Program-made: the position numbers and the translations under genes
Source of the DNA: Aphidius gifuensis
Lineage: Eukaryota; Arthropoda; Insecta; Hymenoptera; Braconidae
Length of the DNA: 64,000 nt
Assembly: GCF_014905175.1 (NCBI RefSeq)
Contig: NC_057790.1
Coordinates: 22,842,469-22,906,468 of the forward strand
Direction of reading: 5' to 3'
Notes under the pieces: model-generated
What the model saw: the letters and a program-made list of their open reading frames with translations, nothing else
The model's database searches: none
What the model was told of the DNA's origin: nothing
Shown: in pieces, positions 45,597 through 57,900 of the stretch
Position numbering within the stretch: the stretch's first letter is position 1
How the letters are laid out: each line of letters begins with the position of its first letter

Positions 45597-48500
45597 AGTA
45601 TACGTAATTATAAACTAAATTATGTAAATTCAATTTCAGTCAAGTGACACCAACATATCATATTTATCAACAACGTAATTTAATATCAACAATTTTGAAA
45701 TTTAATTTCAAGTTTTCCATTTTTTTTCTTCTTTTGTCTTTTTTTTTTTTAACATTAAATTAATCAATTTTTCATTTACACAAAAATTTATCAACTTTTC
45801 TTTTTATAATAAAAAACTTGAATTGAAAAATAATTTGAAAAAAAAAAAAGTATAATAATAATAGTTGGGAATTATTATATAAAATAAAAAAAAAAAAAGT
45901 TACAAATTGGTGTTACTTTTTTTGGCAATATAGTAGAGATATAAATTTTTTTTTTTGTTTTTTATTATTCATTTTCACGATGAACAAAATTATTATGATC
46001 TATATCATTGGGGAAATACTTTTTTATATTTTTTGATCAAGACGAATTTCGATGGGAGACTGAGTAAATAGGCATCAAGGAAGGATAGGGAAGAAATGAA
46101 TGAAATTGGATTTCATCGTAACTCGTGAATGTCGTGATTCGATAAAAATTCGATAAGAAGCAGGTGGCTTTGGGGTTGTAGAATTTTCTATATATCTATA
46201 TATATATAAATATCAGGACAAGAGTGCCAGATTGTTGAAGCTCGAACGATGTGACCAAGACCCTTGGATAAATCTGGCCGATGATGGAAGTCACGCCAAC
46301 GGACATGTTATAGGATCGTATATATAAAATAACATGAGCCAAAATCAAAGTCAATCTGCAAGATGGTCGTATCATATATATATTCGTTGTCCTCTTTTTT
46401 TTATATATCTCTGTTGAAAATGGAATGTGCCTGCACCGATGCTCCACATATCTATAAATTTTTTTCAAAATGAAAAATCAAGTCACACTAAACTTGACCA
46501 TACAAGAACAAAAAAAAAAAGAAAAGAAAAACAATAGATATTTTAAATGAAAAAAAAAATTAATTGCATAATTAATTATATATATAATTAATGAATTGTT
46601 TGTCGAGTCAAGGCGGGTAAAAGTCGGCCTTCACTTCATTTTTTATTAATTTTTTTTTTTTAATTTTCTTTTCTTTTTTTTTTTCCTTGTTATATATTAC
46701 GTGCGCATCAGATTCTTCAATAGATGTGCATTTCTATACGATACGCTTCAGTTATATATACATATATATATGGACTTGTTCCTTTATACTTGACGGTAAA
46801 TAAAGTGCTGCTTGTTATTTTATTTTTTATTTATTTATTTAATTTTTCATACTCACATTGCTGTATATATATATTGTTTAACTTTTTCATTTTAATTATT
46901 ATTTTTTTTTTTTTTTGTTATTTATACTTAACTTTTGCCGTTCTTATTCATTGCTTTTTACTTATTAAATCCTAGTGATTTCGGTGTCTATTTGCGGTTA
47001 ATTTTGTGACTGGTTGACTAAACTATATTACCACTAAGGTATAGCATTTTATTTTTTTTTTTATACCAAATCATTTCCTATTTTTTTTATCTTTTTAAAT
47101 ATTTTATTTATTTATTTATTTTTTTTTTTGTTTTTTATTTTTTTTTGTTATGATCTACAATGTGTATGTGGTATATTTTATTATATCGCGTTTATGGCAT
47201 CATGTGTTTATGTATTATTAATTTATTTGTGTATTTTTTTATTATATTTTTTCTTACCTATATATATATAATATTTAATTGGCTCTCACCGTCTTAAATT
47301 AATTTTTATCTATCGTGCTTTTATTTGTTATTTATTATATATAGTTTATTACTATTTTTATTTTGTTTTTTTTATTTTGGTGCTGATTGATCAGTGATTA
47401 ATGATCATTAACATTTTGTTCCTATGTGTTACATACAGCCACAATCAATACAACATAATATTCCTTTGGCTTTAATATAATTTCCAATTTTCCTATTATA
47501 ATTATAATAATATATTAATTAATATGTGCACATGTATACCACTTTATTATACTATATTTTGCATCTCTTGTCCCCGCATGTTCCAATTGTCTTGCTAATA
47601 TTATTATTAATTATCTACTTATTACTTATGACCTTATAGCTATTATTATATACTCCTTTCTCCACTTATATTATATTTAATCAACATCTTTATGCCTCAT
47701 CATTCTCACTAGCTTCAATACATATGTTTTTGTCAATGTGTGTATATATATTTTTAATGTTTTTTATGTTTGTGTGTATGTCTGCGTTTGGGTATTTAAG
47801 TTTTTTTTTTTTTTTTTCAATATTTAATAATAGTTCACTCATTGATAGACAATAAATTATCTATCAATATTTATTTATTTATTTATTTTTTTTTGTCTAA
47901 CAACTAACAGCTACATTTTTTTTTTCATTTTTTTTTTTTCAATATATGCATATACTTATTTGTATTTTTTTTTTTTTCAATTTATATTTGTATTTATGTA
48001 TCAGGAAAATTGATAACAATATTAAATGAAGCGTGAATATTTCAATATACAGTTTTTTTTTTTTCAAATATATTTACACTTCATTCGATAATTGAGCATC
48101 ATCTCCAATACATTCAATTTGTATATATATATATATTTATTTTAATTTAATTTATTCTGCATGTCATTAATTTATTTATCGTTTTATTTTTTAAATCATT
48201 TATTTATATATTTATATATGTATATATACTTTTTCGAACATAGAATTTTCTTTTTTTTTTTTTTTTTTCATTTGTTTTATTAGTATTATTATTTATTTTA
48301 TTTTTTTTTTATATAGGGTAATAACATTCCCTATGAGTTTTTTTTTTTGTTTGTGTGAAAAGGAAGGTATAAAATATTGGTTGGTAGATGCCCCTTCCTC
48401 AAAACTTTGAAAAGCAAGTCGAGAGAATAGAGTACTGTGAATTGCAGTAATTTGTAGACGAAGAATCGATTTCTTATTTCTTGAAAGCGTGCAAAACACT

Positions 48501-51500
48501 TAGAATAGTGTAATAATGGTTGTTTTTTTTTTTTTTTTATTTATTTATTTTTTTAATTTTTTTTCAAGGAGGCCAGGTGGCACCGGGAATATATAGGGTA
48601 GTAGGGGTTAGTTGAGGGTGGGTAAATTTTGTCGAAGAAAACGATCGAATGAGTGGTGCAATGCAAGTACAATAATTTTGACTATAGCTTTTTTCGATTA
48701 TTGCAATAACCTGATTCTTGAATTCCTCTTATAATCTCGTTCATCCCCATAATAATAGAAACGGAAAATATTTCTCACACCAGCTGGTTTTTTTTTTTTT
48801 TTTCAATTGACATATTCAAAGAAGTACTTTTTATTTTTTTATTTTTTTTCATTATTCTTTGTAAATGTTTTTTTTTTTCTTTGTATTATTACGCTTTTTC
48901 TCTTTCTTTTTTTTTCCCTCTATCTCTCGACTCACCCTGAAAACTTTTATCGTTATTGAAAAAATAAAAAATAAAAACAGAAAAAAATATTGTTATATAT
49001 ATATATATTTTCCTAACTAATAATATACACATCCTTTGACTCAGAGTCACGTGCTTCGAATCCACTTTGTTCTTGTCATTAAATCTATATCTTTCTCACG
49101 TCCGAAATTCGCTGAAATGATGTGCCAGCGAAATGTCCAATATACATAATTCTAAACTAGTCTATACGTATGCTTACTTATTCCACGTTTATTCGTGCAT
49201 GTCCGTCTCTTTTGAGCCGCATGAAAATTTTATTAATTCATAATTCATAACATATATATCATTTTTTTTAAGTTTTTTTTTTATTTTTTTCATCTATAAT
49301 TTTTTTTTTTTATACTTTATTATATTTAATAGTTTTTTTTTTTTTTTGTATTTTATTTTTATTAGAAGTTTATTTTATTTATTTATTTATTTTTTTTTTT
49401 GTTAATTTTATTTTTAATTTGCATTTAATTTGCAGGCAGTTTTTACCTGATGAGACTAGAGTGTATTTAATTTTTTAATTTTTTTTTTTTTTGCACAATT
49501 TACGTACGTGAAATTTTTTCGACAGAAATAATTTAGCATTTAATTTTGTTTTTAATCAGTATAGCTAAATTTTCATATAGAATATTTGTTATTTTGTTTG
49601 TTTGTTTTTTCAAATTAATTTTTTTTTGTTAATTTTTTAGTGTTTTAAAATATACCCGTTTACCGATGAGTTTTTAAGAGAGAAAGAGTATATTGAGAGT
49701 ATTTCAATTAAATATATATAATAGGTGTTCAAAACGAATTTTACAAATATTATATATATATTTGACCAATGCATCAATGAACCGGACGGTCCTGTCGAAT
49801 TAATAGTTCGCTCATTTCCTACTCACGCGTCACACGCAATCGGCATGCTGTATCAAATACACCAGTGATTCGGAAGCAATTATTGCCGAGTGTATTTCGA
49901 TTACGTTAAATTGACAACAAATTTATTTCCCTTTATTTTATTTATTTATTTTACTCTTTCTCTCTTTTTATTCTCACTATATATCTATCTCATTTTATCT
50001 CAGCTGCTAACGTGGTTTGCCTCAATTGTTAATCACGTAATGCACGACACACACGTATTATGTATTCATAAATATTTATATGAATATTTATAAAAATATA
50101 TACAAATACATATACGTATATTGAAATTGAATGTATATACCGGAACCACGGAGACTATTTGTATTAACTAATGAAAATTTAATTATTATATTTGATGACA
50201 GTTTGCAATGTCATGAAAATTGTATATACGTTTATTTTAATTATTTTATTTATTTAATTAATTTTTTTTTTTTTTCGATGTATATTGTGACTTTTTGATG
50301 TATTATTTTTATTTATTTTTTTTTGATTTAAAACTCCTGGACCATTTAATCATTTATTATTATATTTATCTTGAGTTATTGTTATTTTATGTCAGATAAT
50401 TAATATACAGTCAAAATTAATTCCAGTGTAAATGCTATTTTTATTTTTTTGTTATCTCAATAGTTGCACCCGTGAATTTAATATTTTTTTTTTTTTTACT
50501 ATTTCGAAATAAATTATCGTGTATGTGCCTCGGATTTATAATAATATGTATCTTGACATTATATTAATATGTGTATTACATACCTACCTATCTATGTTGG
50601 ACTGTTTTTTATTTTACTCGTTTGTTATATTTATTTTTTTAATTTTGCTTTATTTAATTATTCTTTTTTTTTTTTTATCAATAAACTCCTTGCGCGTATT
50701 TTGTAAATTTTGCACCTATTTTTTTAAAATTAATTTTGTTTTTTTCTTTTAAATTATATATTCCATCTCGGTTAAATCTCCGCGACGTTTTGTGCGCTAC
50801 GCATGATCACAAGTACCCTCGGGGCTTTATCACTGGATAAATAATTTTTTTTTTTTTCTTTAAAACCTACTCGTGTTTAATTACATTTTTTTATTTTTGT
50901 TTTTTAAATATTTATATATTTATTATTATTATTTAAAAATTATATTTGCTGACATTTACATTTATTTTTCTAAACTTTTATTTATTTTTTTAATTGGCCT
51001 TTCTAAATATTCATACACGCACTAATTTGCTTTTGCTTTTTTTAAATTTCGGGCAATTTTTTTGAACGTACAAGCTACCTATACAAAAATAACGGATTAC
51101 TATATAGGAACGAATAGAAACGTACCCATTAGAAATCCACTCTCGCTCGCACTTAAGAACACCGTGGGCTGAGTAAGAGGCGATTGAGAGATGAGGGAAA
51201 AAGAAAGATGAGTCAAGAGGCTGGTTGTCAATGAATAAAAAATAAATAAATAAAAAATCAAATCTACAGTCTTTTGTTAAAAAATAAAATTAAAAAAAAA
51301 TGAATTTTAGAATTATTAATATTATTTTCATTTTAAAAATTCTATGATAATTAAAAAAATAAAATTTGTTGAATTCAACAATTATTAGAAGAATTTTTTA
51401 TTTTCATATTATTTTTCATCACGCGAGGAACTTTTTTATTTTTAATTTTTTTTTTTTTTTTTTTCATTAAATATATATCTATATATATTTTTTATTTTTT

Positions 51501-51905
51501 GATTTTCGTTATTACAAATATTTCGTTAAGGAATCCGATATGATTAAAATGAGCAGTGGCGACGATCATCACAGATGAATAACACCAAACAATATACATT
51601 ACATAGGCGTATTTTGTTCTCGGTACTAATACTATATCGTGTTTGTATATTCCTCGCTTGTCATGACAATATATTTAACCCATAATGCAGAGTGTGGACG
51701 ATGTACACAATATACATATATTATAAATAAATAAATAAATATATATGTATATATGGTACGTGTGGGGCTTGAATTTAAATTTAATTACACAACGTGGGAA
51801 ATTTGAGTTTAATATAATGAACCAAAAAAGAATATAACAGTTGGATCAAGTTTGCCTCTGGACTGACTTTTTTTTTTTTTTTCAAACTATTTTTTATTAT
51901 TATTT

Positions 51906-52187
51906 TTATCTCGGATGTCGCATTGCCCGGAAATGTTGGGATCTTCTTCCTCCGTCTCCTCCTCCTCCCCCTCCTGCTACTGCTACTCGTCCTTTTCCTT
52001 TTTCTATTCCTTCAGTATTACTACCACCATCCCCACTTGGTTTTTCTTTATCCCTTGATGCTCGTGCTGTCACACTCTTGCTTGTGGCGATTTGGGTCAT
52101 TCTGCTGGTGTTGGTTGTGTCATTCGTGGAGATGGTCGTGGCATTAACGATTGTTTCTGTCGGTGAGGGACGCTTGCTTACCATCAC
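51906..52187. other. Island of balanced composition open on both strands
   Basis: Within T-rich DNA this block is C/T-rich and then nearly balanced. The minus strand is open for 93 codons (MMVSKRPSPTETIVNATTIS..., ending in a Gly-rich basic stretch) and the plus strand is open across it too, with a Pro run followed by a hydrophobic segment. Neither frame has clear flanking splice sites or a family I recognise. It could be a coding exon, a non-coding RNA or an enhancer; I cannot decide. Confidence 0.3.
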
Positions 52188-53394
52188 ACTAGGAGGCTAG
52201 GCGTCAGCCAGTCCTCATCCGCTAGCTGGACCGCAACCAAGAACACACTTTACCATTTGAACACACAAACGATAGTTAAGTTTTGTGTTCGAATTTTTAA
52301 AAAAAGATAAATTATTTTATAGATACGATTTTTTTTCATTCATTCATTCGTTTTTTTTTTTTTTTGCCATAAAAACAAAGTTTTAGTGTAACATGCAATG
52401 ACATATTTTTATATATTAATGTATATGATGTAAAAAGATTTTATATATATATGTATATGTATAACATTGGAAGCTTTTTATCCCATGTTTTCGCAGACGT
52501 TCGATCAATCTCGAGTCACTTCATACAGTCAGTCGTTGAGTAAATTCAATTCAGCTTTAGATCGATTGTATTTCTCGACCTTCTTAGTGGTTGAGACGTG
52601 CTTCGAGAATGAGCCAACGTCGGCAAATAAATATATATATATATATAAATTGTTATATATGTATGTGTTACGGTTGCATTGCTACGACACATTTGATAGT
52701 AACGACAAGTAGTCTCGTGCACTGGCAGTGGCAGCAATCAGTGTGCCTGTGAATCGAAATACACCAATATACAAAATCTTTTCCTTTTTACAAGTTTTAT
52801 TCTTCATTCTCGTTTCTGCTCCCTGCTGCTCTTCCATTTTATTATATATTTTTCATCACATAACGTTACAATACATTACATCATGTCATATAAAGCCTGT
52901 TTTAAAAAACATCATCTCAATTTTTTTCATTTTTGCTATTTCAATTTTGTTTCTTTTCATTGTGTATACATATATTTCTAGACTTACTGCAAAAACGAAT
53001 TTAATAGTAAACATTGAATTTACGACTTAAATTTAACATTCCAAGATAATTGTAAATTGTAAAACATCCATTGCCGACATTGGCAAAACATGCACTGAGA
53101 CGAAGAGAAAAAAAAGAAAAAAAAAAAAAAAGAATTATGGTAGAAATTACGAGAAAGCACATCCGACGCATTGACATGAAATACAGGCATGAGAGATGAA
53201 ATTGCTTGGTGAAGAAAATAAATGACCCAAAGATACTTTGGTGGTGAATAGTTATGGTATATTAAAAGCATTGAAGGAAAACTTATTTTATTGCTTTGTA
53301 TATGATGTTTACGATTTGTAAGCCAATGTGCATGCAGCAAAAACAATGAATATATAATATATAATATATAAATATATATATATTATTATAGCGA

Positions 53395-54914
53395 TTATGA
53401 TATTACCTGGAATTGTTGCATTGGATAGGCCATCATTTGTGCTGTTTGTGGGGGTGGTGGTGGGGCTGCTTGTACACCAGGAGGTGCTGTTGTTGCATGA
53501 TGAGGTGGTAATTGTGGTCCACCAGGTAAACCTTGACCCCATCCAGCTGCCGTACTCGCCGCATGTACACCCATTCCCATTCTATTATTTCAATTAATAT
53601 TATTCGATTAACAATCAATCATTCTTTTTGATAAATATATTTTTATAATTGAATTTCAAATATTATATTATCACTTTTATCATGATAATAAATATATTTT
53701 CATTAAATTAATAGATATAACTTTTTCAATTTATTATATTAATTCTATTTTTTTTTTGCATAAATTACCCCATATATTGTGCCTGTTGATAACCAGCGAA
53801 TTGTCCATACGTATATCCTTGCATTCCTTGTAGAAAGCCACCAGCTTGCATTTGCGTTGCAGCAGTCGTTGGATAAGATTGAGGAGGATACCAATAGCCA
53901 AGTTGACCAGCTCCACCAACACTACCAACTCCACCAACATTACCAACACCACTAACACCAGCTGCAGCCGCAGCCGCAGCTGCAGCTGCTGCAGCATAAT
54001 ACGGATATGTTGCCGAGGATAGTGCCTTAGAGAATAAAAAATAAAACAAAAGTTAAAAATAATAATAATTAAATATAAAACAAAAAAACACTTAAACTGT
54101 TAGAGAATTAATTAGTCTGTTTGATATTTAATTTATATAATATATATATAAAGTTTTTGTGGTAAAATGGAGAAAGAGGAAACCCATTGTCTTTTGGGAG
54201 TACAGGTCAATTAGTAAAACGTCACAGTGGAGAAAGTGAGAGTCACAATAGTTTTGGAGGATAGGCGGAAATAGGTGGTGACGAGGATGGCTTGCAATTC
54301 CCAGATCGGACATATCCACTCGTCTTAACGGCGCTAATTGCTTAGGGACTCTCTAGACTGGCAATGCAAGTTCAAAGTCCAACTTGGTATTGTCAACTTA
54401 TATATATAAGATTTTGTTGAAAGAGAAATGAAATCTGGAAACGAGGATATCTACTTGGGCCAACCTAAACTTATACCCAGATCACTTGGCTGGCTTCAAC
54501 CAACTTTTCACCAACTTTACTTCGTGTATATGGCTAATGGATTTATGTCGTTATTCTTTTCTATCATTTGATTTTGAAGCTTTTTTTTTTTTTCTTTTAC
54601 TTCTTTTACTTCTTTTTAATATTATATATAAATATATTTTCTTTGTGAATATATTATTTTTTATATTCATCACTTACTTGTCCAGTTTGTTGGGCATTAT
54701 TTGGATCTCCACTTTCTTTTCCCCAACTACATTTTACTGTTTGACCATTGATATCAGTATTATGAACAGCAACGATCGCGTGTGTTGCTGATTCTTTTGT
54801 TGAAAATCTTGAAAAAAAAAACACAAGAAAAATTATATATATTAGTTATATATAATATATAAACATCAAAAAATTTATAAGAGAAAAAAAAAGCGAATAA
54901 AAATAAAATATATA

Positions 54915-54951
<37 letters not shown>

Positions 54952-57900
54952 AAATAAACAAAAGAAAAATTGATAAAAATAGATAAAAAGTTAAAAAATA
55001 CACAGTGGATAAAATGAAAAAATTCTTGAGCACATGCTGGAATAGGTCACTGCATGCATCAACGACTCACCTCACGAAGGCATAACCCTTGTCTTTGAAG
55101 ACTCGAATTTCCTGGATTGAGCCAAAAGGCGAAAAGGTCTTCTGCATCAGTTCTTCCGTAAGACCATTTGTAAGACCACCGCAGTAGACCGTGCAGTTTG
55201 TTGGACTGCTTTGATTGTATACCTCGTCGAAAGTCAATGGTTTGGCGTTGGCTGAAATCAAGTAAACATTACAATTTACGTGACATCTATGTTGGTATAA
55301 TATATGGACAAATAATACTGTACAGTTGTATATATATATACAACTATTTGACATATATCTTGATATAAAAAAAAAAAAAAGACATAAAATTTCTCTATAA
55401 CATTGATTTATCACATCTACATGAGGCTTTTTATGAGCGAAAATTATTATTTTCTTTTTTTTAAGCTTTTAAGCTTACTTGAGCTTTCATTTTTTCATTT
55501 TCGTATAAAATAATAATGGACAATATTACAATTCAATAGATAATAATATAATATTCTAATATTCATTGGCATAATATTATTGATATGTAAAATTGATAGA
55601 TAATATTATTTCTGTTGCGTATTTGTATTATTATCAATTTCATTTTCATATAAATCATTATGATATTGGTGTTCTTAATTTTGATTTTTCTATTTTAATT
55701 TTGATTTATCAATGACAATTATTGATTTTATAATTCATACTATTAATGAGTATCAAGTAAATTTCATATAGTAATTCAATGATAAAATGATTTTTTTGAT
55801 TAATTAAATTTTAACGTCATATAATGATTTTTGATTTTTCTATATAAGTCTTTGATCATTGTACTTATTTTGACAATATTTATTAACATTTTCATTATTA
55901 TTAAAAGTCAGATTTGTTACATACAATAAAATTGTCAAATTTATATATTCATGATCTATTTAATCAGTGTATTTACTTCAATGAATAAGTGTTTTTTTGA
56001 TTTTAATTATATAGCTTTTTCGCATTATTGTTGCAGATGATATAAATTTCAATATGGAACAAGTCGATGACATCAATTTAGAACTTTTATCATTAACTGC
56101 AATGATAGGGTGAGTTTAGAAATTTTAATTATCTATTTTACTTTGATTTTCAAACGACCAAAAGTCTTTATTTTTAATTCAACATTTAATTGAGCGTGTA
56201 GATAATTAATTTTTTTTTTTTTTTTTATTATAAAAAATTCCGTCATCCACTTATCAGTGTCTAACCCCTTTTTATTTACACATAAAAATTCATGCATATT
56301 ATGTCTGCATTATGATGATCTATTAATCATGTAATTATAAAATTTAATTACAAACGATTTGAATATTATAAATGTCATAATTAAATATAATTAATTGATT
56401 AATTTAATCAATAAAAATTAAAAGTTAAATATAACTCCCATTAATACTTAATAAATTCTTAAATATTTATAAATTGAAAAAACCTAAACTAGATTATCCA
56501 TATACATAATGAAAAAAAATTATTCTTGATAACTTTTTTTTATTTTTATTTTTTTGCGATTTAAAGGAAAAAAAAAAAATATATGTTACGTGCCCATTGC
56601 ATGACTAAATACACGTCGCCACAGAGATAGCGTGACCATGGTGATATGCATAATAAAATCCTTGAAAAATAAATCAATTTAACGAGAAAATCCCTGTATA
56701 ATATAAAAGTAACACTGCTGCATTTTTTTTTTTTTTTTTTTAAATTTTTCATTTGTTTTTCTTTACTTTTATACTACCGCTACTCATTTATTATTATTTT
56801 TTTTAATATTCTCTTCACTTGGATAATCAATCTTTCTATTATCTGTGAACTCCAGATCACGACTAACTGGTATTAGGCTAGTGCCCAGTTTATATTCTCA
56901 TTTAATTTTTATCATTTAAATTCTACAGTTGCATACCAATATACATAAAAATGTGTTAAAGTTTGTTGGTTAAAATATATATGTAAATTTTAAAATTTCA
57001 TGTATACAGACTTTTTTTTTTTATCAGAGAGTGATAGCGTAAAATATTCAAGTTTTTATTTTATTTGACCTGCTTTCATGAGCCACAAAAATTGATGATT
57101 ATAAATGAGAAAAAAAATACTTGAAAAAGTAAATATATATATACAAAAAAATAGCAAATAATATAAAAAAAAAAATACCCTCTGTAAAAAGAGAGTAAAA
57201 AAAAAAACAAAAATTAAAGTATCTTTACGAGTAACCTTTACAATCCTGCTTCGTCAAAAGCTTCCATCAGACGAGTTTATGTTTATAAGTATATCGATTT
57301 TATGAAAAGCTTACAATATGTGAAATTTGTTGGGTTATATAATTCCAAAAGCTACATGCTGTAAAGAGAGATTTCATAGCTATTTTATGACTAGATATAT
57401 ATTGTTTATTTTTTGATAAAATATCACTCGAGTATTGAAAAATAATAATACTATTAATAAATTTAATTTAATAATAATAATTTATGTAGAGTTTATAAAA
57501 ATTATTAAATTAAATTGGTGTTACACCTGTTGAATATATTGATAAGATTTTGCAAATGTATATAGGCAATTGGTCTTAGAAAAATTTATATCCATACTGT
57601 AAAATTGGATAAAAAAAAAAAACTAAAATCACGAGATGAAAACCCATGATAATGCCAGAAAAAAAATTACTTTTTATTATTTTTATTCCAATTTTTTATT
57701 CTCGTATAAATTTTCTATTTTTTTTTCTTTTAATTTTAATTTTTTTTTTATTTTCTTTCCCTTTAAATTTAAGATTGAGTGTATATACATATAGATGCCA
57801 CAATTCCAATTATTTGATTGATGAAGATGGAGTCCCAGTTCTAGACTAGAGTTGTACCTAATGGGTGTGTTTGCTTCAGATAGGAATCGATAGCTGTAGA

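Larger units (their letters stand above)
41571..53394. other. Long T-rich non-coding stretch, part possibly TIA-1 3' UTR
   Basis: About 11.8 kb with no convincing exon. From roughly 43000 to 51000 the plus strand is strongly T-biased, with dozens of T runs of 8-20. Islands of balanced composition stand out at 42180-42600, 43380-43430, 43830-43890, 45410-45490, 46040-46420, 48360-48720, 49030-49220, 51060-51230, 51530-51720 and 51900-52240; they could be regulatory elements. The portion nearest 53394 is probably the 3' UTR of the minus-strand TIA-1 gene. Open frames here encode Phe/Ile/Leu/Tyr-rich strings expected from T-rich DNA. Confidence 0.5.

Noticed and set aside
45531..45633. Acidic and Lys/Thr-rich ORFs over the CTT tract
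   Set aside because: Products of an imperfect trinucleotide repeat read in different frames.
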